DNA of 64,000 bases from Muscardinus avellanarius (Eukaryota; Chordata; Mammalia; Rodentia; Gliridae), in the NCBI GenBank assembly GCA_963383645.1, contig OY726573.1, forward strand, positions 21,542,345-21,606,344, written 5' to 3'. The translations under genes were made by a program, and so were the position numbers. Of this stretch, positions 1 to 11,150 are shown piece by piece. The stretch's first letter is position 1. Every line of letters starts with the position of its first letter. Below the pieces are notes generated by a model that was given only the letters and a program-made list of their open reading frames with translations, was not told the origin of the DNA and did no database searches.

Positions 1-3000
1 AGGGGCTAGGCCGGTGCTGGGGCCAGCGAGGCCGGCATCGGAGCCTGCCTTGAGGCATGACCAGTGCTGGGGCCTACGAGGCTGGGATCGGAGCCTGCCG
101 AGGGGTTAGGCCGCTGCTGGGGCCAGCGAGGCCGGCATCGGAGCCTGCCGTGAGGCAAGGCCGGTACTGGGGCCTCCGAGGCCAGGATAAGAGCCTGCCG
201 AGGGGTTAGGCCAGTGCTGGGGCCAGTGAGGCCGGCATCGGAGCCTGCCGTGAGGCAAGGCCGGTACTGGGGCCTCTAGGCCAGGATAAGAGCCTGCCGA
301 GGGGTTAGGCCGGTGCTGGGGACAGCGAGGCCGGCAGCGGAGCCTGCCGTGAGGCAAGGCCAGTACTGGGGCCTCCGAGGCCAGGATAAGAGCCTGCCAA
401 GGGGTTAGGCCGGTGCTGGGGCCAGCGAGGCCACCATCGGAGCCTGCCTTGAGGCATGACCAGTGCTGGGGCCTCCGAGGCCGGGATCGGAGCCTGCCGA
501 GGGGTTAGGCCGGTGCTGGGGCCAGCGAGGCCGGCATCGGAGCCTGCCGTGAGGCAAGGCCGGTACTGGGGCCTCCGAGGCCAGGATAAGAGCTTGCCGA
601 GGGGTTAGGCCGGTGCTGGGGCCAACGAGGCCGGCAGCGGAGCCTGCCGTGAGGCATGACCAGTGCTGGGGCCTCCGAGGCCGGGATCGGAGCATGCCGA
701 GGGGTTAGGCCAGTGCTGGGGCCAGCGAGGCCGGCATCGGAGCCTGCCGTGAGGCAAGGCCGGTACTGGGGCCTCCGAGGCCAGGATAAGAGCCTGCCAA
801 GGGGCTAGGCCGGTGCTGGGGCCAGCGAGGCCGGCATCGGAGCCTGCCTTGAGGCATGACCAGTGCTGGGGCCTCCGAGGCTGGGATCGGAGCCTGCCGA
901 GGGGTTAGGCCGCTGCTGGGGCCAGCGAGGCCGGCATCGGAGCCTGCCGTGAGGCAAGGCCGGTACTGGGGCCTCCGAGGCCAGGATAAGAGCCTGCCGA
1001 GGGGTTAGGCCAGTGCTGGGGCCAGTGAGGCCGGCATCGGAGCCTGCCTTGAGGCAAGGCCGGTACTGGGGCCTCTAGGCCAGGATAAGAGCCTGCCGAG
1101 GGGTTAGGCCGGTGCTGGGGACAGCGAGGCCGGCAGCGGAGCCTGCCGTGAGGCAAGGCCAGTACTGGGGCCTCCGAGGCCAGGATAAGAGCCTGCCAAG
1201 GGGTTAGGCCGGTGCTGGGGCCAGCGAGGCCGCCATCGGAGCCTGCCTTGAGGCATGACCAGTGCTGGGGCCTCCGAGGCCGGGATCGGAGCCTGCCGAG
1301 GGGTTAGGCCGGTGCTGGGGCCAGCGAGGCCGGCATCGGAGCCTGCCGTGAGGCAAGGCTGGTACTGGGGCCTCTGAGGCCGGGATCGGAGCCTGCCGAG
1401 GGGTTAGGCCGCTGCTGGGGCCAGTGAGGCCGGCATCAGAGCCTGCCGTGAGGCAAGGCCGGTACTGGGGCCTCCGAGGCCAGGATAAGAGCTTGCCGAG
1501 GGGTTAGGCCGGTGCTGGGGCCAACGAGGCCGGCAGCGGAGCCTGCCGTGAGGCATGACCAGTGCTGGGGCCTCCGAGGCCGGGATCGGAGCATGCCGAG
1601 GGGTTAGGCCGGTGCTGGGGCCAGCGAGGCCGGCATCGGAGCCTGCCGTGAGGCAAGGCCGGTACTGGGGCCTCCGAGGCCAGGATAAGAGCCTGCCAAG
1701 GGGCTAGGCCGGTGCTGGGGCCAGCGAGGCCGGCATCGGAGCCTGCCTTGAGGCATGACCAGTGCTGGGGCCTCCGATGCTGGGATCGGAGCCTGCCGAG
1801 GGGTTAGGCCGCTGCTGGGGCCAGCGAGGCCGGCATCGGAGCCTGCCGTGAGGCAAGGCCGGTACTGGGGCCTCTGAGGCCGGGATCGGAGCCTGCCGAG
1901 GGGTTAGGCCGCTGCTGGGGCCAGTGAGGCCGGCATCGGAGCCTGCCGTGAGGCAAGGCCGGTACTGGGGCCTCCGAGGCCAGGATAAGAGCCTGCCGAG
2001 GGGTTAGGCCAGTGCTGGGGCCAGTGAGGCCGGCATCGGAGCCTGCCGTGAGGCAAGGCCGGTACTGGGGCCTCCGAGGCCAGGATAAGAGCCTGCCGAG
2101 GGGTTAGGCCAGTGCTGGGGCCAGTGAGGCCGGCATCGGAGCCTGCCTTGAGGCAAGGCCGGTACTGGGGCCTCTAGGCCAGGATAAGAGCCTGCCGAGG
2201 GGTTAGGCCGGTGCTGGGGCCAGCGAGGCCACCATCGGAGCCTGCCGTGAGGCAAGGCCTGTACTGGGGCCTCCGAGGCCAGGATAAGAGCTTGCCGAGG
2301 GGTTAGGCCGGTGCTGGGGCCAACGAGGCCGGCAGCGGAGCCTGCCACGAGGCATGACCAGTGCTGGGGCCTCCGAGGCCAGGATAAGAGCCTGCCAAGG
2401 GGTTAGGCCGGTGCTGGGGCCAGCGAGGCCGGCATCGGAGCCTGCCTTGAGGCATGACCAGTGCTGGGGCCTCCGAGGCCGGGATCGGAGCCTGCCGAGG
2501 GGTTAGGCCGGTGCTGGGGCCAGCGAGGCCAGCATCGGTGCCTGCCGTGAGGCAAGGCCGGTACTGGGTCCTCCGAGGCCAGGACAAGAGCCTGCCGAGG
2601 GGTTAGGCCGGTGCTGGGGCCAGCGAGGCCGGCATCGGAGCCTGCCGTGAGGCAAGGCCGGTACTGGGGCCTCCGAGGCCAGGATAAGAGCTTGCCGAGG
2701 GGTTAGGCCGGTGCTGGGGCCAACGAGGCCGGCAGCGGAGCCTGCCGTGAGGCATGACCAGTGCTGGGGCCTCCGAGGCCGGGATCGGAGCATGCCGAGG
2801 GGTTAGGCCGGTGCTGGGGCCAGCGAGGCCGGCATCGGAGCCTGCCGTGAGGCAAGGCCAGTACTGGGGCCTCCGAGGCCAGGATAAGAGCCTGCCAAGG
2901 GGTTAGGCCGCTGCTGGGGCCAGCGAGGCCGGCATCGGAGCCTGCCTTGAGGCAAGGCCGGTACTGGGGCCTCTGAGGCTGGGATCGGAGCCTGCCGAGG

Positions 3001-3540
3001 GGTTAGGCCGCTGCTGGGGCCAGTGAGGCCGGCATCGGAGCCTGCCGTGAGGCAAGGCCGGTACTGGGGCCTCCGAGGCCAGGATAAGAGCTTGCCGAGA
3101 GGTTAGGCCGGTGCTGGGGCCAACGAGGCCGGCAGCGGAGCCTGCCGTGAGGCATGACCAGTGCTGGGGCCTCCGAGGCCGGAATCGGAGCATGCCGAGG
3201 GGTTAGGCCGGTGCTGGGGCCAGCGAGGCCGGCATCGGAGCCTGCTGTGAGGCAAGGCCGGTACTGGGGCCACTGAGGCCAGGATAAGAGCCTGCCAAGG
3301 GGCTAGGCCGGTGCTGGGGCCAGCGAGGCCGGCATCGGAGCCTGCCTTGAGGCATGACCAGTGCTGGGGCCTCCGAGGCCGGGATCGGAGCCTGCCGAGG
3401 GGTTAGGCCGCTGCTGGGGCCAGCGAGGCCGGCATCGGAGTCTGCCGTGAGGCAAGGCCGGTACTGGGACCTCTGAGGCCAGGATAAGAGCCTGTCAAGG
3501 GGTTAGGCCGGTGCTGGGGCCAGTGAGGCCGGCATCGGAG
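1..3540. repeat. GC-rich tandem array, 100-bp unit built of two 50-bp halves
   Basis: About 35 head-to-tail units of 100 bp (a few are 99 bp because CTCCGAGG is shortened to CTCTAGG). Half A begins AGGGGTTAGGCCGGTGCTGG; half B begins GTGAGGCAAGGCCGGTACTG or, in a variant, TTGAGGCATGACCAGTGCTG. Both halves end in GAGCCTGCC or a close form, so they descend from one 50-bp ancestor. CpGs are frequent. The array starts before position 1, so its full length is unknown. Because 100 is not a multiple of 3, reading frames shift at each unit; the proline-rich minus-strand frames of 76-114 codons are artefacts. The array could be the VNTR part of a composite retrotransposon (see 3834-4243), an L1 monomer-type promoter array, or an independent minisatellite. 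Confidence 0.95.
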
Positions 3541-3833
3541 CCTGCCGTGAGGCATTACCAGTGTTGGGGCCTCCGAGGCCGGGATTGGAATCCTGCCAAG
3601 GGTTAGACCGGTGCAGGGGCCAATGGCCAGCATCGGAGCCTGGCGTGAGGCAAGTTCACTCCCGCGGCCTCCAAGGTCGGGACCAAAGCCAGCTTAGGGG
3701 TTTGACCGGTTCAGGGGCCAGCGAGACCAGAACTGGGTCCTCCCATGAGGCAAGGCCGCTGCGTGAGCCAGCGAGGTCTGGATCAGTCCACTGAGTAGCC
3801 AGGCCACTACTGGGACCATCAAGAGTGGGATTG
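3541..3833. repeat. decayed edge units of the tandem array
   Basis: Three or so units are still recognisable here by GGGGCC, CAGCGAG and GTGAGGCAAG blocks at the expected spacing. They carry many substitutions and small indels compared with the homogeneous units to the left. The last traces are near 3790-3833. This is the normal pattern for the edge of an array homogenised by unequal exchange, and also for the fixed 3' boundary of a VNTR within a transposon. Confidence 0.8.
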
Positions 3834-4209
3834 GTACTTGCAACGCAGCATGCACAGAGAAATATCGCAGAAAATATAAATCAGACGCTTCTCTTAATCA
3901 GCAATAACTAGGAGGAAAAGGGCAACAGGAAGAGGTTGAGCTATAGAAAGGGCCCTATAGTGAAGCAACTAATGTGATCAATCAGAGGGTATGTAATACT
4001 GGAGGACGGAGCCTCTTTAAAATGCAGGAGGTACATAAACAAATGTATCAAAGTAAATCACCAAAGAAGTGTGGGATGGAAGGAGGGGGAGGGAATGGGA
4101 CGGGGGCTGGAGGAGGGCTAATTGGATGATGTGTGCTTGTATATCCTCTCAAGTCTTGTACTCCAATGTGATTGATATATGACTACAATGCACCAATTTA
4201 AAAAATAAA

Positions 4210-4243
<34 letters not shown>
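3834..4243 (+). mobile_element. unique segment plus L1-type 3' tail with poly(A), directly after the array
   Basis: About 200 bp of sequence I do not recognise (3834-4034) is followed by a segment matching the 3' end of the L1-derived element at 46906-49673. Shared blocks include GGGAGGGAATGG, GATGTGTGC, a TTGTA..CC..TGTGAT stretch and ATGCACCAAT, followed by an A-rich end and poly(A) at 4217-4242. The G-rich stretch at 4075-4120 is typical of L1 3' UTRs. No ORF2 sequence is seen between the array and this tail. The target-site duplication cannot be tested because the 5' end lies outside the window. Confidence 0.7.
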
Positions 4244-4244
<1 letters not shown>

Positions 4245-4249
4245 AATAG

Positions 4250-6722
4250 GATCTCACTAGCCTGGCGTGGTGGCGCACGCCTGTAATCACAGCATTTGGG
4301 AGGCTGAACCAGATGATTGCAGTTCGTGGACAGCCTCAGCTACTTAGTGAGGCCCTTTGCAATTTAGTGAGACCCTGTTTCAAAATAAAGAATAAAAAAT
4401 AGGGCAGGGGGTAGCTCGGAGGTTGAATGCCCCTGGGTTCCATCCCTAGACCTGAAAAAAAAAAAAGAAAAGAAAGAAAAGAAATAGGGTCTCAGTAAAT
4501 TGCTGAGGCTAGCCTTGAACCTGAAATCCTCCTGTCCCAGTTTCCCAAATACTGGGATTATAGGCATGCACCATTATGCCTAGTTCCCAACAACCTCATT
4601 TTACAAAAGTAATACCTTACCATGTGTGGTGGTGCACCCTTTTAATCCCAGTACTTGGGAGGATGAGACAGGAGGACCACAGGTTTGAAGACAGCCTCCG
4701 CAAGTAGTGAAATTTTCATCAATCTAGCAAGACTCTGTTTCAAAATAAAAATAAAATAGGGCTGGGAATGCAGCTCAGAGGTAGAATGCCCCTCAGTTCA
4801 TTCCCCAGTAACACACACAATATTGGATTAAGGATTGCCCACACCTGTAATCCCAGTACTTGGGAGGCTGAAAGAGGTTTGCAGCCAGCCTCAGTAACTT
4901 AGTGAGACTCTCCCCCTGGTGAGACCCTGTTTCCAAATAAAAATAAAATAGAGGCTGGAGGGTGTAGCTTAGAGGTTAAATGCCTTTGGGTTCAGTCCCT
5001 AGCACCACAAAATTAAATAAATAATGCAATATTAATGTATTTAATTTATTTAATTAAAAATTAAATAAATTACAAGAGTGGTGGCCCACTCTTGTGATCC
5101 TAGGATTTGGGAGGCTAAGACAGAATGATCGCAGTTCGCGGACAGCCTCAGCTATTTAGTGAGGACCTTTGCAATTCAGTAAGATCCTGATTAAAAAAAA
5201 AAAAAATAGGGGTGGGAGCCAGGTGTGGTGGCATACACTTGTAAGTGCAGCATTTGGGAGGCTGAGACGTGAGGTTCGTGGACAGCCTCAGCTACTTAGT
5301 GAGGCCCGTGCAACTCAGTCCCTATTTCAAAATAAAGAATAAAAAATAGGGTTTGGGGTATAGCTCAGAGGTAGAATGCCACCGGGTTCCATCCCCAGTA
5401 CCACAAAAAAAAAAAGGGCTAAAGGTATAGGTGAGAGATAGAATGCGCCTGGGTTCCATTCCCAGTACTGAAAACAAAACAAACAAACAAAAACCCACCT
5501 GGAACAGTGGCACACATTTGTAATCAAGTACTTGGGAGGATGAGACAGGAAAATCACAAGTTCAGCTACTTAGTGAGACCCTGTTTCAAAAACAAAGAAT
5601 AAGCCAGGCGTGGTGGCCCTTTGTAACTCATTGAGACTCTGTTTCAAAATAAAGAATAAAAAATAGGGCTGGGGATGTAGCTCGGAGGTAGAATGCCCCT
5701 GGGTTCCATCCCCAGTACCACAAAAATAAAATGAAAAATAAAGAACAAGTCGGGCATGGTGGCGCTCGCTTGTAATCCCCGCGCTTGGGAGGCTGAGACA
5801 GGAGGATCGCACAGTTCGAAGCCAGCCGCTCTGGCGTAAGAGACCCTGTTTCCAAAAATAAAAATAGCATAACATAGGTCTGGGAGTGTAGCCCGGAGGT
5901 AGAAGGGCTTCCAGGAACCCCACCAAAAAAAAAAAAAAAAGAAAGAAAGAAAGAAAAAAAAGAACAAGCCTGGCGTGGTTGCACATGCTTGCAATCTCAG
6001 TACTTGGAAGGCTGAGAGAGGAAGATTAAAGGTTTTCAGCCAGCCTCAGATACTTAGTGAGGCCCTCAGCACCTTAGTGAGACCCTGTTTCAAAATAAAG
6101 AATAAAATGTTGGGCATGGTTGGGCACACTTGTGATCCCACATTTGGGAGGCTGAGATGGGAGGATAGTGGTTTGCAGACAGCCTCCGTTACTTACTTAG
6201 GCTCTCTCTTTTGCAACTCAATGAGACCCTGTTTCAAATCAAAATAAAGAATAAAAGCCAGGCGTGATGGTGCACGCTTATAATCCCAATATTTGGGAGG
6301 CTGAGACCAGAGGATAGCAATTCATGAACAGCCTCAGCTACTAAGCGAGACTCTTCACAACTGAGTGAGACCCTTTTTCGAAATTAGAAAGAATAAAAAA
6401 ATAGGGCTGGGGGTGTTGCTCGGAGATAGAATGCCCCTGGGTTCCATCCCCAGTACTGTAAGAAAAAAGAAAAAGAAATGTAAAATAATGAAAAATAAGG
6501 CTGGGAGTGTAGCTCAGAGGTAGAATGCCCTTTGGTTCCATCCCTAGTACCGGAAAAAAAAAAAAAAAAGGACTAAGTGTATAGCTCAGAGGTAGGATGC
6601 CACAGGGTTCATTCCACGTCTCCACAATAAATAATTAATTAAACAAAAAAAAATAGGGCTGGGGGTGTAGTTCGGAAGTAGACTGCCCCTGGGTTCAATC
6701 CTCAGTACCATTACACAAAAAC
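4250..6722 (+). repeat. cluster of about 14 B1-dID SINEs, nearly all plus-oriented
   Basis: Elements or parts, approximately: 4260-4487 (full dimer), 4488-4590 (minus, partial), 4621-4822, 4838-5010, 5079-5207 (left half), 5219-5410, 5417-5490 (right half only), 5503-5600, 5603-5730 (internally deleted), 5747-5960 (type III), 5967-6108, 6112-6252, 6259-6480. Extra right halves follow at 6490-6560, 6570-6640 and 6655-6720. Left halves open with a GCCGGGCGTGGTGG-like start; right halves carry GTAGCTCAGAGGTAGAATGC and GGTTCCATCCCCAGTACC. No gene is visible in this stretch. Confidence 0.9.
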
Positions 6723-7794
6723 AAAAAAAGTCTCTTGGGTTTTGAGGACTTGATTGACTTGATTCTATAGCCTGCCTTGTAGGTGTGAGCTTGGTTTGGT
6801 GGAACCACAGTCCTTCCTGATTGGGCCCTCCCGGCTGCCTGGGAGGAACTTCCCTGGCCCCAACATCTCCACCCCTTCAGACCAGCTGGTCCTTGACTCA
6901 CAGAGCAGGGATCTGTCCCTCTTTACTCATGACTTTGCCTAGTCTGGCTCCCTCGGCCTGACTTAATTCACTCTTATAAAGCTACCGCTTCTTTCCTTTA
7001 CAGGCAGATCTCATCCTTCCCCTGTGCCTTTCCTCCACTGACTCCGCCTCTGGCCACCTGGCCTGCTTTCCCAGAGAAGTGCAGAGTCCGCAGCACCTCC
7101 CTTTTCCCTTCTGAACTGTTTTTCTTCAGTAGTCAGAGTCCACACCCAAGGTGGGGGCCTGGATTAAAATCTGCACTTTCCCCCAGTCGCCTTTGCGGGC
7201 CGGACAGGAGCACCTGTGAGGACTGGACTCCTCGGAGTGACCTGAGCAGAACAGTGTCCTTTGAGGCCCCCAAGCTCCTGGATCCCAGGCCTGTTCCCCA
7301 CTCATGAACCCGGCTTGTTTGTGGAGCAAAGTTAATGATTATTCCTGTCTCCAGGCAGGAGGGGAGGAGCTCACTCATCTCCCCCGTTTCTGTCAGGCTT
7401 CCTGGGCTCTGGACCCACCTAGCTGACAGCACCTCCCCTGCCCGGATGGCCCAGCCCAAGGGAAAAACCAGGGCCGACTCAACTTGGCGACTTGGGGACT
7501 TTCAAGAAGACACCTTTTCTTAAGAGGTTAGACTAGGTGATCGTAATTCTTTTAACTATGTCAGTTGTGAGGTAGAGAAGAAGGGTTAGTCCAGAGTGGA
7601 GCTTGGCTGATCCTGTTGGGTGAGTTCAGGACACTCATTCGAGTGAGGTGAACTCCTGTGCGAACTTCCAGCTTTCAGGTGCCCACTTCACTGGTGATCT
7701 CTGCCACAGCAATTCAGAATCCTGCTGTCATTCTGACTGGGTTTGTCAGAAACCAGATTCAGTTCGCTGACCCAGTCCTTATACCCACTTACTT
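6723..7794. other. unique stretch, no gene recognised
   Basis: Non-repetitive, moderately GC-rich sequence. Short open frames on both strands (60-108 codons) lack recognisable domains, splice context or codon bias. I see no RNA gene. Confidence 0.6.
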
Positions 7795-9055
7795 CATCTT
7801 TTTTTCTTGCACTTTATATTTTGAAACAAGGTTTCACTAAGTTACTGAGAGCCTCACTGTCTCAGCCTCCTAAATACTGGGATTACAAATGTATGCCACC
7901 AGCCTAACATTCAAAATAAGCATATTGCCAGGCGTGGCGGCTAACGCTTGTAATTCCAGCACTTGGGAGGCTGAGACAAGAGGATCACACAGGTTCAAAG
8001 CCAGCAGCAGCTACTTAGTGAGGCTCTTAGCAATTTAGTGAGACCCTGCTTCCAAATAAAATATAAAAAGAGGTCTGGGAGTACAGTCCGGAGGTAGAAA
8101 AGCCCCTGGGTTCCAAACCCAGTACCACCCCCCCCAAAAAAAAAAGAGCATATCTAGCCAGGCATGATGGTACACTCTTGTAATCCCAGTATTTGGGAGA
8201 CTGAGACGAGGATCGCAGGTTCACAGCCAGCGTCAGAAACTTAGTGAGACCCTATTTAAAAAAAAAAAATAGCCGGGCATGGTGGTGCATGCTTGTAATC
8301 CCTGCTCTTGGGAGGCTGAGACAGGAGGATCGCACAGGTTCGAAACCAGCCTCAGCTACTTAATGAGGCTCTCTGAAACTTGGTGAGACCCTGTTTCCAA
8401 ATAAAATATAAAATAGGTCTGGGAGTGTAGCCCAGAGGTAGAAGAGTTCCACCCCCAGTACCACCAAAAAAAAAAAAAAAAAAAAAAAGACTAGAAAGCC
8501 GGGCGTGGTGGCGCACACTTGTAATTCCAGCATTCGGGAGGCTGAAACCAGAGGATCGCGGTTCGCAGACAGGCTCAGCTACTTAGTGAGGCCCTCTGCA
8601 ACTTAGACCCTGTTTCAAAATAAAGAATAAAAAATAAGCTGGGCATGGTGGCACACGCTTGTAATCCCAGCATTTGGGAGGCTGAGACCGGAGGATCATG
8701 GTTCACAGACAGCCTCAGTTACTTAGTGAGGTCCTCTACAACTCAATGAAACCCGGCTTCAAAATAAAGAAAAAACGCCGGGTGTGGTGGCGCACGCTTG
8801 TCATCCCCGCGCTTGGGAGGCGGAGACAGGAGGATCGCGCAGGTTCGAAGCCAGCCGCGCTGGCGTAAGCGACCCTGTTTCAAAAATATAAAAAATAGGT
8901 CTGGGAGTGTAGCCCGGAGGAAGAAGGGCTTCCAGGAACCCCAGTACCACCAAAAAAAAAAAAAAAAAAAAAAAAGAAAGAAAAAAATATATATATAGGG
9001 CAGAAGGTGTAGCTCAGAGGTCAAATGCCCCTGGGTTCCATCCCCAGACCCGCAA

Positions 9056-9094
<39 letters not shown>

Positions 9095-9930
9095 AATAAA
9101 ACAAAAAGGAATAGAAAATAGGGCAGGGAGTGTAGCTAGGAGGTCGAATACCCCTGGGTTCTACCCCCAGACCTGCAAATAAATAAAGACTAGAGCCTGG
9201 TGTGGTGGCGCACACTTGTAATCCCAGCATTTGGGAGGCTGAAACCAGAGGATTGCGGTTCGTGGACAGGCTCAGCTACTTAGTGAGGCCCTCTGCGACT
9301 TAGACCCCGTTTCAAAATAAAGAATAAAAAATAGGGCAGGGGGTGTAGCTGGGAGGTCTAATACACCCGGGTTCCATCCCCAGACCTGCAAATAAAATAA
9401 AGACTAGAGCCTGGTGTGGTGGCGCACGCTTGCAATCCCAGCATTCAGGAGCCTGAAACGGGGATTGTGGTTTGCGGACAGCCTCAGCTACTTAGTGAGG
9501 CCCTTTGTAACTCAATGAGACCCTGTTTCAAAATAAGGAAAAAAAAAATAGGGCTGGGGGTGTAGCTCAGAGGTAGAATGCCCTGTGGTTCCATCCCCAG
9601 TAATGCAAAAACAAACAAACAAACAAACGAATGAATAAAAAAATAGGGCTGGGAGTGTAGCTCAGAGGTCATATGCCCCTGGGTTCCATCCCCAGACCCA
9701 CAAAAATAAAGAAATAAATAAAATAAAATAAAATAAAGAATAGAGCCAGGCGTGGTGAGCGCATTTATAATCCCAGCATTTGGGAGGCTGAGACAGGAGG
9801 ATCACAGTTCACAGACAGCCTCAACTACTTAGGCCCTTTGCAACTCAGTGAGATCCTACCTCAAAGAATAAAAAATGGGGCTGGGGGTATAGCTAGGAGG
9901 TAGAATGTCCCTGGGTTTCATCCCCAGCAT
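7795..9930. repeat. SINE cluster, one minus copy then plus copies
   Basis: Approximate members: 7800-7915 (minus, partial), 7927-8145 (type II), 8157-8265 (left half), 8272-8490 (type II), 8498-8632, 8636-8775, 8777-8990 (type III), right halves alone at 8996-9060 and 9118-9190, 9197-9395, 9409-9610, right half 9640-9715, and 9744-9930. A (TAAA)n tract of about 40 bp (9057-9100) follows the right half at 8996. Confidence 0.9.
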
Positions 9931-10440
9931 CCCTGCTCCTCTCCACACACACAGGCACAATGATAGATGACCTAGGTTTCCTTTTGTCCTAAAGTCCTAA
10001 GCACCTATAAGCCATAAAGACACTTTAGGAACAACTCTTCAGACATGGTCTTGGGATCGTTCCCCAAACCAGCTACTCTTTCTATTAACACATCAAAAAG
10101 ACTTTTGTTCCCCTCCTGTGAATACACTTGCAAGTTTCAACCCTTGTCTCACCCCCTTGGAACTGGAAGCTGGGGCTGAAATCTTAGCAGCCCTCCTGTT
10201 CATCCCTCTACTCCCCTGCCTTTACAGGTGTTTCCCATCCCCACTGTCCATTCCTGATTTGGGGGAAACCTGGGTTGATGGGAAATTCTTTTGTCTTGGC
10301 CATTTTTCAGGCCCCTGTAGGCAACAGTAAGCCCAGGGAAAGCCTCCTTTTTAAGCTGTTGCTTTTGCCTAACATTTCCCGGCTGCTGTCCCGCTATGAC
10401 CCAAATAAACAGATGATCACGTGAAGCTTGTAATGCTATT
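9931..10440. other. unique stretch between SINE clusters
   Basis: Non-repetitive sequence without a recognised gene. A 70-codon frame at 10118-10330 has no recognisable homology. Confidence 0.55.
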
Positions 10441-11150
10441 TGTTTTGTTTTTATTTTATCTTACTTTTGCGGTACTGGGGATAGAACTCAGAGGCATTCT
10501 ACCTCTGAGCGACACCCCAGCCGTGTTTTTCTTTTTTAATTCTTTATTTTGAAACAGGGTCTTAGTTGCAAAGGCTCTAAGTAGCCGAGGCTGGCCTTGA
10601 ACCCAGCTCCTCCTGTTTCAGCTTCTCAAATGCTGGGATTACAAGCATGTGCCACCACACCTAGCTGCTATTTTATTATTTATTTATTTATTTATTTATA
10701 TTTATTTATTATATTTGTGGTACTGGATATGGAACCCAGGGCCTTTCTACCTCCGGGCTATACTCCCAGACCTATTTTTTATACTTTATTTGGAAACAGG
10801 GTCTCACTAAGTTGCCGAGAGCCTCACTAAGTAGCTGAGGCTGGCTTCAAACTTGCGCGATCCTCCTGTCTCAGCCTCCCAAGCGCGGGGATTACAAGCA
10901 TGTACCACCATGCCCAGCAATGCTTGCTATTTAAAACAAATAGCAGCCGGGCATGGTGGCGCACGCTTGTAATCCCCGTGCTTGGGAGGCTGAGACAGGA
11001 GGATTGCACAGGTTCAAAGCCAGAGGCGCTGACTTAAGAGACCCTGTCCCCCCCCAAAAAAAAAAATATATATATAATAGGTCTGGGAGTGTAGCTGGGG
11101 GTTGAAGGGCTTCCAGGAACCCCAGTACCACCAATAAATAAATAAATAGC
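10441..11150. repeat. two minus SINEs and one plus type III SINE
   Basis: Minus copies at about 10445-10668 and 10669-10920 are separated by an ATTT-rich tract. A plus type III copy (10945-11150) carries the diagnostic GGGCTTCCAGGAACCCC right half. Confidence 0.85.

Noticed and set aside
106..3633. Proline-rich minus-strand open frames of 76-114 codons
   Set aside because: They are translations of the 100-bp tandem repeat. The frame shifts at each unit, there is no conserved start or splice context, and the sequence is low complexity.
1..3833. CRISPR-like array
   Set aside because: The repeats are contiguous, 50/100 bp, with no unique spacers, in mammalian DNA.
5327..6625. Minus-strand frames with repeated phenylalanine runs and [17 protein letters not shown] text, found across the window
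   Set aside because: These are translations of the reverse strand of SINE right halves and poly(A) tails; the same text recurs at every SINE.
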